Source of the DNA: Hyphomonas sp.
GTDB taxonomy: Bacteria; Pseudomonadota; Alphaproteobacteria; Caulobacterales; Hyphomonadaceae
Direction: 5' to 3'
DNA: 64,000 nucleotides
Assembly (NCBI GenBank): GCA_020638455.1
Contig: JACKIK010000001.1
Location: 310,001-374,000, forward strand
Below are positions 1 to 7,823 of the stretch, piece by piece (position 1 is the stretch's first letter; each line of letters opens with the position of its first letter). Position numbers and translations under genes: made by a program. The notes beneath the pieces were generated by a model that did no database searches, was not told the origin of the DNA, and saw nothing but the letters and a program-made list of their open reading frames with translations.

Positions 1-437
1 GCACCGGCGGAATTGAACGCCGTGACATTGACGACGAGCAGCGTGCCGCCCGGTGCAAGGACGCGGGCCATCTCGCTGATGGCGGCGCGATAGTCGGGGA
101 TGTCGCCAAGGGAGAGATAGCTGGCCACAAGATCGAAGGCGGCATCGGCGAATGGCAGGGCCTCGCCGCCGGCGATGACATAGTCACCATCGGGATCCAG
201 ACGGCGGGCGGCGTCGATAAGGGGGACGGTCGGGTCGATGCCGGTTGTCCGCGCGCATTGCGGTTTCATCAGGCGGCAGAAGCGGCCCTCCCCGCAGCCG
301 ACGTCCAGCATGTGGGAAAACCGGCGTCCGGCGAGGAGCATTCGCACGGCGGGATCGGTCACGAACCTGCGCGACGGGTCGCCTTCATCGCCCTGGCTGG
401 CGATCCAGGCCTCTGCCGATTCCGTCCACCCGTTCAT
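1..437 (-). CDS. Class I SAM-dependent methyltransferase, 3' end cut by window edge
   Basis: The reverse strand reads open from an ATG at 437 to the window edge, giving 145 residues of a longer protein. Residues about 43-50 read LDVGCGEG, the glycine-rich SAM-binding motif I, followed by an acidic GIDPT stretch at the expected end of strand 2. Further on, the run EALPFADAAFDLV matches motif II of Methyltransf_11/25-type enzymes, and VLAPGGTLLVV matches the following strand. The fold is therefore well supported, but the substrate cannot be told. It lies 75 bases downstream of scoB on the same strand and may be the last gene of that run. The C-terminus lies outside the window. Confidence 0.85.
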   Translation of the reverse strand, partial: MNGWTESAEAWIASQGDEGDPSRRFVTDPAVRMLLAGRRFSHMLDVGCGEGRFCRLMKPQCARTTGIDPTVPLIDAARRLDPDGDYVIAGGEALPFADAAFDLVASYLSLGDIPDYRAAISEMARVLAPGGTLLVVNVTAFNSAG

Positions 438-512
438 GGCCTGTCTCCGAAACGAAGGAAGCGGAACCTCGCGGCTCCGCTTCCCGAAATCAAGCCGGTT
501 TGTCGAGAGACG

Positions 513-1142
513 TCAGCCGACGAGCGTCGCTTCGGTTTTTTCCTTCACGTCCTGCATGGAGACGCCGGGGGCGAGTTCGATCACTTTGAGGCCGCCTTCA
601 ACCACGTCCATGACGCAGAGATCGGTGATGATGCGGTCGACGACGCCCTTGCCGGTGAGCGGCAGGGTGCAGGCCTTCAGCACCTTCGACTCGCCGGCCT
701 TGTTGGCATGGTCCATGACCACGACGATGCGCTTCACGCCGGCGACGAGGTCCATCGCGCCGCCCATGCCCTTCACCAGCTTGCCGGGGATCATCCAGTT
801 GGCGATGTCGCCATTCTCGGCCACTTCCATGGCACCGAGGATGGCGATGTTGATGTGGCCGCCGCGGATCATGGCGAAGCTGGTGGCGCTGTCGAAGAAG
901 CTGGTGCGCGGCAGCGTGGTGATGGTCTGCTTGCCGGCATTGATGAGGTCTGCATCTTCCTCGCCCTCGTACGGGAACGGGCCCATGCCGAGCATGCCGT
1001 TCTCGGACTGGAGGGTGACGTCCATGTCGGACGGAATGTGGTTCGCCACCAGCGTCGGGATGCCGATGCCGAGGTTCACATAATAGCCGTCGTGGAGCTC
1101 TTTCGCGGCGCGGGCCGCCATTTCATCGCGTGTCCAGGGCAT
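513..1142 (-). CDS. scoB: 3-oxoacid (succinyl-CoA:acetoacetate) CoA-transferase subunit B
   Basis: This 209-residue protein is the B subunit of a family I CoA-transferase, which with ScoA moves CoA from succinyl-CoA to acetoacetate. The SENGMLG motif carries the catalytic glutamate that forms the glutamyl-CoA thioester, and NLGIGIPT near the N-terminus is also typical. The reading frame stays open upstream to 1214, but the ATG at 1142 has an AAGGA ribosome site and gives the usual MPW(T/D)R(D/E)EMAAR start. Its ATG overlaps the stop of the GFA gene by one base, so translation is probably coupled. The enzyme would consume acetoacetate released by the nearby fumarylacetoacetase. Confidence 0.93.
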   Translation of the reverse strand: MPWTRDEMAARAAKELHDGYYVNLGIGIPTLVANHIPSDMDVTLQSENGMLGMGPFPYEGEEDADLINAGKQTITTLPRTSFFDSATSFAMIRGGHINIAILGAMEVAENGDIANWMIPGKLVKGMGGAMDLVAGVKRIVVVMDHANKAGESKVLKACTLPLTGKGVVDRIITDLCVMDVVEGGLKVIELAPGVSMQDVKEKTEATLVG

Positions 1143-1561
1143 CAGATCCGTCCTTTCTGATAAGTGGCGACACCGGGCGGAATTGCCGCCCAGGCAACTG
1201 CGGAGGCAAGCCATGCCTGCCGTTCGATGGTTATGGCTTCGGGCTGGTCGAGCGTGCCGGCCTTTACGTAGACCGCGTCGGCATGCGCCCCGGACTCCGT
1301 ATACAGCGGCGATCCGCAGACGGGGCAGAAGTGCCGCGTCAGCACGGTTCCGCTATCCGCGGGCTTTGAGTATGAGGCCGTCCTGCCCGTGATGTGGAAC
1401 CGGTCCTTCGGCACGCGGAAGCTGACGCCGAACGGGCCGCCCGTCACTTTCCGGCAGTCCTCGCAATGGCAGACGCCCGCCGGTTCGATCCCGCCGTCGA
1501 TCTGGTAGACGCAGGACCGGCACAGGCAGCTGCCGCTGAAGTGCGCGGCGCCGGTGGGCAT
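1142..1561 (-). CDS. GFA-family (CENP-V/GFA domain) zinc-binding protein
   Basis: A 139-residue protein of the glutathione-dependent formaldehyde-activating enzyme-like family. The zinc-binding cysteines are visible: GSCLCRSCVY near residue 10, VCHCEDCRKVTG near residue 30, and HFCPVCGSPLY near residue 77. Most members have no proven function; the family name comes from Gfa of Paracoccus. It sits exactly between scoA and scoB, and TGATG overlaps join it to both, so it must be translated with the CoA-transferase subunits. This arrangement is unusual, because scoA and scoB normally abut. A role in protecting or assembling the transferase is only a guess. Confidence 0.9.
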   Translation of the reverse strand: MPTGAAHFSGSCLCRSCVYQIDGGIEPAGVCHCEDCRKVTGGPFGVSFRVPKDRFHITGRTASYSKPADSGTVLTRHFCPVCGSPLYTESGAHADAVYVKAGTLDQPEAITIERQAWLASAVAWAAIPPGVATYQKGRI

Positions 1562-2268
1562 CAGTAGTGCTCCCGCTTGCGGACGGTTCTCTGTTCGATG
1601 CGCTTCTCGAAGCTGCCCTTCACGATGCGCTGCACGAAGATGCCCGGCAGGTGGATTTCGTCGGGGTTGAGCGTGCCGGTCGGCACCAGTTCTTCCACCT
1701 CGGCCACGGTGACCTTGCCGGCCATGGCCATGGGCGGGTTGAAGTTGCGGGCCGTCTTGTTGAAGACGAGATTGCCCTGCGTGTCGCCCTTCTCCGCCTT
1801 GACGATGGAGAGGTCCGAGACAAGGCCGGTTTCGAGGATGTAGGTCTCGCCGTTGAACTCGCGGTGTTCCTTGCCGTCGGCGACGATCGTGCCGACGCCG
1901 GTCTTTGTGTAGAAGCCGGGAATGCCTGCCCCGCCGGCGCGGCAGCGCTCTGCCAGCGTGCCCTGCGGGTTGAATTCCAGTTCCAGCTCGCCGGACAGGT
2001 ACTGGCGCTCGAACTCCTTGTTCTCACCCACATAGGACGAGATCATCTTCCTGATCTGCCGCGTCTGGAGCAGCAGGCCGAGGCCGAAATCGTCGACGCC
2101 GGCATTGTTCGAAATCGCGGTGATGCCTTTGACGCCCGAGTCGCGGAGGGCGAGGATCAGGTTTTCCGGAATGCCGCACAGGCCAAAGCCCCCGGCCATC
2201 ACGGTCATGCCGTTGAAGGTCAGGCCTTCGAGGGCTTCTGCGGCAGATGCATAGACTTTTCCGGCCAT
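1561..2268 (-). CDS. scoA: 3-oxoacid (succinyl-CoA:acetoacetate) CoA-transferase subunit A
   Basis: This 235-residue protein is the A subunit of the CoA-transferase. The GGFGLCGIPENLI motif near residues 26-38 is the conserved CoA-transferase glycine motif, and NNAGVDDFGLG follows as in other ScoA proteins. Length and sequence match the family. It is the promoter-proximal gene of the scoA - GFA - scoB set and lies 45 bases after fahA on the same strand, so fumarate plus acetoacetate release and acetoacetate activation are likely co-expressed. An alternative would be an AtoD-type acetate CoA-transferase, but the motifs favour SCOT. Confidence 0.93.
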   Translation of the reverse strand: MAGKVYASAAEALEGLTFNGMTVMAGGFGLCGIPENLILALRDSGVKGITAISNNAGVDDFGLGLLLQTRQIRKMISSYVGENKEFERQYLSGELELEFNPQGTLAERCRAGGAGIPGFYTKTGVGTIVADGKEHREFNGETYILETGLVSDLSIVKAEKGDTQGNLVFNKTARNFNPPMAMAGKVTVAEVEELVPTGTLNPDEIHLPGIFVQRIVKGSFEKRIEQRTVRKREHY

Positions 2269-2313
2269 GCGGGACGGGCCTCCCCTTGGGTCATGTTGCA
2301 GTGCAGCAGGGGT

Positions 2314-3324
2314 TTAGACCTGCTCGACGGTTTGTTCAATGGCGCCGAAGATGGAATGTCCGCGTGTGTCCAGCATTTCGATGCGGACCGTGTCGCCGGG
2401 CTTCATGAAGGGCGTTTTCGCGGTGCCGGAGGCGATGGTCTCGATCATCCGGATCTCGGCGATGCAGGAATAGCCGAGGCCGCCTTCACTGACCGGTTTT
2501 CCGGGCCCGCCATCTGCGCCCTTGTTGGAGACGGTGCCGGAGCCGATGACCGTGCCGGCGCTGAGGGGGCGCGTCTTCGCGGCATGAGCAACGAGGCGCG
2601 CGAGGGAGAAGGTGGCGTCAACACCGGCCTCGGCGCGACCGAAAGGCTGGCCGTTATAGTCCACATGCAGCGGCAGGTGGACGAGGCTGTCCTTCCAGGC
2701 ATCGCCGAGTTCGTCCGGCGTCACGGCGACCGGCGTGAAGGCGGAGGGCGGCTTCGACTGGAAGAAGCCGAAGCCCTTGGCGAGTTCGGCCGGGATGAGA
2801 CCGCGGAGGGAGACGTCATTGCACAGCATGACCAGCTTGATGTGGGCGCTCGCGTCGGCCTCGGAGACTCCCATCGGCACGTCGTCGGTGATCACAGCAA
2901 TCTCCCCTTCCATGTCACAGCCCCAGGCCGTGTCCTTCAGCGGGATGGCATCGCGGGGCCCGAGGAAGGCGTCGCTGCCGCCCTGGTACATCAGCGGGTC
3001 GTCGTAGAAGCTCTCGGGCACCTTGTCGTTCCGGGCGGCGCGGACGAGCTCGACATGGTTGATATAGGCCGATCCGTCCGCCCACTGATAGGCGCGTGGC
3101 AGCGGGCTCTCGCAGTCATGCTCGTGGAAGCGGAAAGTGGGGACGGAGCCCAGCTCCACCTGCTCTGCCAGCATTGCAAGGCGCGGGGCGTAGACATCCC
3201 ATTTGTCGAGCGCGGCCTGCAGCGTCGGCGTGATGGAGGCGGCGTCGGTGGCGCGGGTCAGGTCTTTCGAGACGACGACGAGGCGGCCATCGCGGGCGCC
3301 GTTGCGAAGGGTGGCGAGTTTCAT
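2314..3324 (-). CDS. fahA: Fumarylacetoacetate hydrolase family protein, probable fumarylacetoacetase
   Basis: This 336-residue enzyme would split fumarylacetoacetate into fumarate and acetoacetate, the last step of tyrosine breakdown. The FAH core lies in about residues 90-330: DMEGEIAVI supplies acidic metal ligands, and GSGTVSNKG is the conserved substrate-loop motif. The first 80 residues form the short N-terminal domain seen in bacterial FAH proteins of about 330 residues. The start at 3324 has no competing upstream ATG. A palindromic repeat at 3358-3519 separates it from the hpd gene group, so it may have its own promoter. The family also contains other C-C hydrolases, but the neighbours hpd and scoAB favour tyrosine catabolism. 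Confidence 0.88.
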   Translation of the reverse strand: MKLATLRNGARDGRLVVVSKDLTRATDAASITPTLQAALDKWDVYAPRLAMLAEQVELGSVPTFRFHEHDCESPLPRAYQWADGSAYINHVELVRAARNDKVPESFYDDPLMYQGGSDAFLGPRDAIPLKDTAWGCDMEGEIAVITDDVPMGVSEADASAHIKLVMLCNDVSLRGLIPAELAKGFGFFQSKPPSAFTPVAVTPDELGDAWKDSLVHLPLHVDYNGQPFGRAEAGVDATFSLARLVAHAAKTRPLSAGTVIGSGTVSNKGADGGPGKPVSEGGLGYSCIAEIRMIETIASGTAKTPFMKPGDTVRIEMLDTRGHSIFGAIEQTVEQV

Positions 3325-3357
3325 GGGGTGGGAATCTCCGAAAGGTCCGGTCTACAG

Positions 3358-3519
3358 CCCCTTCTCCCTCGGGAGAAGGGGTTGGGGATGAGGGGTGGAG
3401 GCGGCGCAGTTCTGAACCTTGCGAACTGATACGCAAGTCCGCGCCCCCTCACCCCCGGCCCCTTGTTCGGGCGAGCGCTGTGCGTTCGCTGTCCCTCACA
3501 AGCCCAAGGGAGAGGGGGG
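3358..3519. repeat. Composite palindromic intergenic repeat, family A, copy 1 (interrupted)
   Basis: The left half holds CTTCTCCC-tc-GGGAGAAG followed by GGGTTGGGGATGAGGGG. The right half holds CCCCCTCACCCCCGGCCCC and, after about 38 interrupting bases that begin TTGTTCGGGCG, ends with AAGGGAGAGGGG. The two halves are roughly inverted copies of each other. Cleaner copies occur at 55923-56079 and 56464-56579. It lies between the VOC gene and fahA, inside the catabolic gene run, where its hairpins could slow or stop transcription. Confidence 0.8.
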
Positions 3520-3527
3520 ATGGAAGC

Positions 3528-4079
3528 TCAGCTCTCGTCCGCGATCTTCTCGTGCAGCCAGGCGGCGTGGCGGGGGGCTTTCTTGGTCGCGTTCCATTCC
3601 TCGATCATCGGTTCGGCGACGGATTTCAGCTGGGCCATCTGTTCCGGCGTGCCGATGTCGGCGGCGAGTTCGATGCGGTGGCCGTTGGGGTCGAAGAAAT
3701 AGATTGACTTGAAGATGCCGTGGTGGGTCGGCCCGAGCACGTCGAGGCCCATGCCTTCAAGGTGGGCCTTGGTCGCCATCAGCTCGTCCAGCGAGCCGAC
3801 GCGGAAGGCGATATGCTGGACCCAGACCGGCGTGTTCCGGTCACGGTCCATGTCGGGCTGGCCCGGCAGTTCGAAGAAGGCGAGGACATTGCCGTTCCCC
3901 GCATCGAGGAAGATATGCATGTACGGATCATCCTCGCCGGTGGAGGGGACCTTGTCCTCCGCGATGGCGAGCTGGAAATCCATGCCGAGCGCGTCGCGAT
4001 AGAAGTCGACGGTCTCCTTGGCATCCTTGCAGCGATAGGCGACGTGGTGAACGCCTTTGAGGTGGGCGGGTGAAGTCAT
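3528..4079 (-). CDS. VOC-superfamily (glyoxalase/extradiol dioxygenase fold) protein
   Basis: A 183-residue protein with a single vicinal-oxygen-chelate domain. GVHHVAYRCKD at residues 9-19 gives the first metal-ligand histidine, VQHIAFRV around residue 90 the second, and FFDPNGHRIELAADI around residue 130 the terminal glutamate. Its ATG overlaps the stop of the small membrane-protein gene by four bases (ATGA), which implies translational coupling within the hpd run. It could be a lyase, isomerase or ring-cleavage enzyme acting on an aromatic intermediate. The exact reaction cannot be read from the sequence. Confidence 0.85.
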   Translation of the reverse strand: MTSPAHLKGVHHVAYRCKDAKETVDFYRDALGMDFQLAIAEDKVPSTGEDDPYMHIFLDAGNGNVLAFFELPGQPDMDRDRNTPVWVQHIAFRVGSLDELMATKAHLEGMGLDVLGPTHHGIFKSIYFFDPNGHRIELAADIGTPEQMAQLKSVAEPMIEEWNATKKAPRHAAWLHEKIADES

Positions 4080-4306
4080 GTCGGGCCTCCCTTGTCTTTT
4101 TCTGCATTGCGCGCGCGGCGCCAGGCGTTGAACCAGCTGCCGAGGCCGAGCCCGGCGGTGACACCCGGAATGGCCGGCGCGGAGATCATGCCGGTGCGCC
4201 AGAGGATGACGCCCAGCACGGTGCCGGCGACGCCGCCGACCAGGCCTTCCAGGGCCGGGGTCAGTTTGAGCGGCTTTTTCGCGGGCTTGTTTTCGGGCTC
4301 GCTCAT
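4076..4306 (-). CDS. Small membrane protein of unknown function
   Basis: A 76-residue protein with a charged N-terminus (about 15 residues rich in Lys, Pro and Glu), two hydrophobic stretches (LVGGVAGTVLGVILW and ISAPAIPGVTAGLGLGSW) and a basic tail. It therefore looks like a small two-segment membrane protein. I do not recognise the family. ATGA overlaps join it to hpd upstream and to the VOC gene downstream, so it is a genuine part of this operon rather than a chance frame. Confidence 0.75.
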   Translation of the reverse strand: MSEPENKPAKKPLKLTPALEGLVGGVAGTVLGVILWRTGMISAPAIPGVTAGLGLGSWFNAWRRARNAEKDKGGPT

Positions 4307-5394
4307 GCGTCCTCTTTGACGTCCAGCACGCCGCGGCGCAGCTGGTCGCGCTCCATGGATTCGAACAGGGCGGTGAAGTTGCCTTCGCCGAAGCCTTCCT
4401 TGTAGTCGCCCTTGCGCTGGATGAACTCGAAGAAGACCGGGCCGATCACGGTTTCGGAAAAGATCTGGAGCAGGAGGCGCGGTTCGCCGCCTTCCGTCGT
4501 GCCGTCGAGCAGGATGCCGCGGGATTGCAGGCCGGCGACGTCTTCGCCATGGCCCGGAAGGCGCTCTGCCAGCATTTCGTAATAGGTGGCGGGCGGGGCG
4601 GTCATGAAGGGCACGCCCTTCTGCTTGAGGCGGTCCCAGCAGGCATAGAGGTCGTCGCAGACGAGGGCGATGTGCTGGATGCCCTCGCCGTTGAACTCGC
4701 GCAGGAATTCCTCGATCTGGCCGCCGCCGCTCTTGCCTTCCTCGTTGAGGGGGATGCGGATCTTGCCGTCCGGTGCGGTGAGCGCCTTGGAGGTGAGGCC
4801 GGTATATTCGCCCTTGATGTCGAAATAGCGGATTTCACGGAAGTTGAAGAGCTTCTCGTAGAAGTCCGCCCAGTACTTCATGCGGCCGCCATAGACGTTG
4901 TGGGTCAGGTGGTCGATCTCGTTGAAGCCGGCGCCGACGGGATGCTTGTCGACACCCGGCAGGTAGTCGAAGTCGATGTCGTAGATGTCGAGATCGTCGC
5001 CATAGCGGTCGATCAGGTAGATGATCGAATTGCCGATGCCGCGGATGCCGGGAATGTGGAGCTCCATCGGGCCGGTCTGGACGTGGACGGGCTCGCCCCC
5101 CTGCTCCAGCAGGTGCTTGTAGGCCTTGCGCGCGTCGCGGACGCGGAAACCCATGCCGCAGGCCGACGGGCCATGCTCGCGCGAGAAGAACCAGGCCGGT
5201 GATTTCGGCTCGTAATTGGTGATCAGGTTGATGCCGCCCTGGCGCCAGAGTTCGACGTCCTTGGAGCGGTGGCGGGCGACCTTGGTGAAGCCCATGGTCT
5301 CGAAGACCGGCTCCAGAATGCCCTTTTCCGGCGCGGAGAACTCGATGAACTCAAAGCCCTCGAGCCCTGCAGGGTTGTCAAACAGGTCGGCCAT
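4303..5394 (-). CDS. hpd: 4-hydroxyphenylpyruvate dioxygenase
   Basis: This 363-residue enzyme converts 4-hydroxyphenylpyruvate to homogentisate in tyrosine degradation. It has two VOC halves. The iron ligands are visible as His162 in IDHLTHNV, the His in GIQHIAL near residue 241, and the Glu in GPVFFEFIQRKG near 323, matching the spacing known for bacterial HPPD. The frame stays open 14 codons further upstream, but the ATG at 5394 has a GGGAGAG ribosome site and gives the family-typical start MADLFDNPAGLEGFEFIEF. It heads the minus-strand run with the small membrane protein and VOC genes, and a palindromic operator and a marR gene lie just upstream. Confidence 0.96.
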   Translation of the reverse strand: MADLFDNPAGLEGFEFIEFSAPEKGILEPVFETMGFTKVARHRSKDVELWRQGGINLITNYEPKSPAWFFSREHGPSACGMGFRVRDARKAYKHLLEQGGEPVHVQTGPMELHIPGIRGIGNSIIYLIDRYGDDLDIYDIDFDYLPGVDKHPVGAGFNEIDHLTHNVYGGRMKYWADFYEKLFNFREIRYFDIKGEYTGLTSKALTAPDGKIRIPLNEEGKSGGGQIEEFLREFNGEGIQHIALVCDDLYACWDRLKQKGVPFMTAPPATYYEMLAERLPGHGEDVAGLQSRGILLDGTTEGGEPRLLLQIFSETVIGPVFFEFIQRKGDYKEGFGEGNFTALFESMERDQLRRGVLDVKEDA

Positions 5395-5427
5395 GGGGTT
5401 CTCTCCCGTGTTAGCGGTGGACTTAAT

Positions 5428-5445
5428 TAGTTTCATATGTAACTA
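5428..5445. promoter_or_regulatory. Probable MarR-family operator between hpd and marR
   Basis: The 18-base sequence TAGTTTCATATGTAACTA is a perfect inverted repeat apart from one symmetric base pair (TAGTTnCATATGnAACTA). It lies in the 87-base gap between the divergent hpd and MarR genes, 34 bases from the hpd start. Length, symmetry and position fit a MarR dimer site that controls both directions. Confidence 0.7.
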
Positions 5446-5481
5446 TTTGTTCGCCGCAAGGCAAGCAGAAATGGACCCGCC

Positions 5482-5949
5482 ATGCCCGACACGCCTCCGA
5501 TACCGCCGCTGCGCCTGCGGGAATTCCTGCCTTACCGGCTGTCTGTCCTGTCCAATACGATTTCACGGCGGATCGCGGAACTGTACGACCGCGAGTTCGG
5601 GCTTTCGATCTGGCAGTGGCGGGTGATGGCGGTGACGGGCGATGCGCCGGGGATCAGCGCGACCGAGATCGGCCAGCGGACGGCGATGGACAAGGTGGCG
5701 GTGAGCCGGGCAGTCGCCGGCCTGATCGAGCTGGGCTATCTTGAGCGCAAGGCCGCCGAGGAGGACGGGCGGCGCTCGAAACTCTACCTCACCCGTACGG
5801 GCCAGAGTGTCTATGATGAGATCGTGCCGATGGCGATGGCGGAGGAACAGGCGCTGGAAGCCGTGCTGACGCCCGACGAGCGCCGCGAGCTGACGCGGCT
5901 GATGGAAAAGCTCGCAGGCTCCGCCTCACCGGACCGGCCGCTCTGGTAG
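5482..5949 (+). CDS. MarR-family transcriptional regulator, probable regulator of hpd
   Basis: A 155-residue winged-helix protein. The DNA-binding part reads ISATEIGQRTAMDKVAVSRAVAGLIELGYLERK at about residues 57-90, followed by the wing motif EEDGRRSKLYLT. N- and C-terminal helices form the MarR dimer interface. It is divergent from hpd and the two genes share an 87-base gap with a palindromic operator, so local repression of tyrosine catabolism, relieved by a pathway intermediate, is the simplest reading. The ligand is not evident. It ends seven bases before a convergent hydrolase gene. Confidence 0.9.
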   Translation: MPDTPPIPPLRLREFLPYRLSVLSNTISRRIAELYDREFGLSIWQWRVMAVTGDAPGISATEIGQRTAMDKVAVSRAVAGLIELGYLERKAAEEDGRRSKLYLTRTGQSVYDEIVPMAMAEEQALEAVLTPDERRELTRLMEKLAGSASPDRPLW

Positions 5950-5956
5950 AAGCGTT

Positions 5957-6937
5957 TCAGCCGGTACGGCGGCGGCGCATGTTGAGGGAGCGGGCGACCT
6001 GGGCGTCTTCTTCCAGCGTGAAGCCTTCGACCAGCCTTGCGAGATAGGCGGAAATCACGTCGCGCACTTCATAGGGCGCTTCCATCGGCAGGAAGTGCGA
6101 GACGCCGCGCACGCCCTTCATGATCAGGCTCTGATTGGCGAGGATGATCTGGGCCCGGACCTTTCCGGAAATCACCGAGGCGCGGTTGGGGCGCAGGATG
6201 GTCATCGGGATCTTGTGCTTGCGTACCACTTTCATCGCCGACCACGGACGGTTGCGCTGGGCACGGAAGGTTGCCGATTCCCAGGCCGGTTCGCACAGCA
6301 GGCGCCAGGTCTGGTCGGCACTGTCGGCCGAATTGTGGTCAATGCGGTCGATGCCGTCGAGCAGGTAGTCGGCGAGGAAAGGCTCGCGCCAGGATTCGAA
6401 GGCGCCGCGCCCGGAATAGGATTCCAGCGCATCGCGGAAGGACGGGAATTCGGCCCGGCGCTTCTTCGCGTTCTTCGCCAGCGGGCTGCGCTGCATCAGC
6501 CATGTGGCCGGCGGGAAGACGTGGTTCCAGAAATACGTCCAGCGCGACAGGATGACCGGGTCGGCAAGGACGAGGCCCTTGACGAGATCGGGCCGCTTGC
6601 CGGCGACCAGAAGGGCGACGGCGCCGCCCATGGAATGCCCGGCGAGCACAACGCCGTGCGGGGCTTCCTTTTCCAGCCATTCGATGACGTCATCGCGGTA
6701 GCGGTGCCAGGACTTAATCTTGCCGGGCTTTGCCGGCAGCGTCGAACGGCCGTGCCCGCGCATGTCGAGCGCAGCGACACGCTGGCGCAGGCCAAGCGGG
6801 GCGAGCATCGACTGGTAGGTCATGGCATTGAAGCCGGTCGCATGGATCCAGACCGCCGTGAACGGCTTGATGGGATCGCCGAACTCGATCCCGGCCAGCG
6901 CGCCGCCGGCCTTCAGGTCCGTCGTGAATCGGCGCAT
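5957..6937 (-). CDS. Alpha/beta hydrolase
   Basis: A 326-residue alpha/beta hydrolase-fold enzyme. GHSMGG at about residues 100-105 is the nucleophile elbow (Ser), DMRGHGRS near residue 58 is the usual strand-4 motif, and GVSHFLPMEAP near residue 280 holds the likely catalytic His. There is no signal peptide, so it is probably cytosolic. The substrate could be an ester, lactone or lysophospholipid; the sequence does not decide. Its start overlaps the DUF4197 stop by one base (TGATG), so the two genes are probably co-translated. Confidence 0.88.
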   Translation of the reverse strand: MRRFTTDLKAGGALAGIEFGDPIKPFTAVWIHATGFNAMTYQSMLAPLGLRQRVAALDMRGHGRSTLPAKPGKIKSWHRYRDDVIEWLEKEAPHGVVLAGHSMGGAVALLVAGKRPDLVKGLVLADPVILSRWTYFWNHVFPPATWLMQRSPLAKNAKKRRAEFPSFRDALESYSGRGAFESWREPFLADYLLDGIDRIDHNSADSADQTWRLLCEPAWESATFRAQRNRPWSAMKVVRKHKIPMTILRPNRASVISGKVRAQIILANQSLIMKGVRGVSHFLPMEAPYEVRDVISAYLARLVEGFTLEEDAQVARSLNMRRRRTG

Positions 6938-7674
6938 CAGACGGGTGTCCCGAACACCCGGCGCAACAGCTCCGTCGTCCGTGCCACCGGGTTCTCCCGA
7001 ATCTTCTTCTCTTCCTGCGCCACGTAATAGAACATGCCGTCGAGGCCGAGATTGACGGCGTAGCCGGTGAGGTCTGACTGCAGGGACGAGGTGACGCCAC
7101 CGACGCCATACTGGCCGGCAACGCTTTCCATGGCGGTGAAGGCACCGGAGCTTGCCAGCGCATCCTTCATGTAGGGCGTGAAGGCGACGCGGAGCTTGTC
7201 CTGCGTCTTGGCGCGAAGGTAATCGGTGGCCGCAGTGTCGCCGCCCTTAAGGATGTTGAGGGCATCGGAGATCGTCATGTCCTTGACCGCCGCGATGACC
7301 AGCTGCTTGCCCTGCGGCACGGCAGCCTCGGCGGCGCGGTTCATCCGCAGCTCCAGATCGTCGAGCGGGCCGCTGGCGCCGACCATGGCGAGATTGGACT
7401 GCAGGCTGCGATAGGTCTTCGGCAGCGGGATGTGAATCTTCGGGTCTGCGAAATAGCCGTCAGTGCGGCCGAGCTGGCTGGCGACGGTATTGGTGCCGAC
7501 GGTGAGCGCCTCGCGAAGTCCGGCATCGATCTCGGCATTGGTCAGGGCGCCTTGCGATGTGGGCGTGTTCAGGACCTGCCCCAGGACGCGGCCAAGTTCG
7601 GCGTTCGTGCCAGTGTCGGCACAGCCCGGTATCAACAGAACCAGGGCCAGCGCCCCCAGCATGGATCGTTTCAT
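6937..7674 (-). CDS. DUF4197 family lipoprotein
   Basis: A 245-residue protein with a lipoprotein signal: MKRSMLGALALVLLIPGCAD, lipobox LIPGC, with Cys18 as the lipidation site. The mature part matches DUF4197 in its conserved elements, such as LTNAEIDAGLREAL, IHIPLPKTYRSLQ, DMTISDALNILKGGDTAATDYLR and a C-terminal LDGMFYYVAQEEKKIR. It should sit in the envelope, facing the periplasm. The family has no established function. It is the first gene of a two-gene unit with the alpha/beta hydrolase. Confidence 0.88.
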   Translation of the reverse strand: MKRSMLGALALVLLIPGCADTGTNAELGRVLGQVLNTPTSQGALTNAEIDAGLREALTVGTNTVASQLGRTDGYFADPKIHIPLPKTYRSLQSNLAMVGASGPLDDLELRMNRAAEAAVPQGKQLVIAAVKDMTISDALNILKGGDTAATDYLRAKTQDKLRVAFTPYMKDALASSGAFTAMESVAGQYGVGGVTSSLQSDLTGYAVNLGLDGMFYYVAQEEKKIRENPVARTTELLRRVFGTPV

Positions 7675-7823
7675 CGCCCTCTACCCTTTTCCGAAGGGCC
7701 CCGACCGGGGACCTGTTTACCAAACCTAGCCGACGCGCCGCCGGAAATGAAGGGACCCCGTCAGGTGCAGAGCAGCAAATACTGCCTTACAAACTTGTCA
7801 CGAAATTCGATAAGAATCCGATT

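Noticed and set aside
1567..3429. Open frame of 620 codons on the plus strand opposite scoA and fahA
   Set aside because: It covers two well-supported genes on the other strand and their gap, and its product is compositionally odd.
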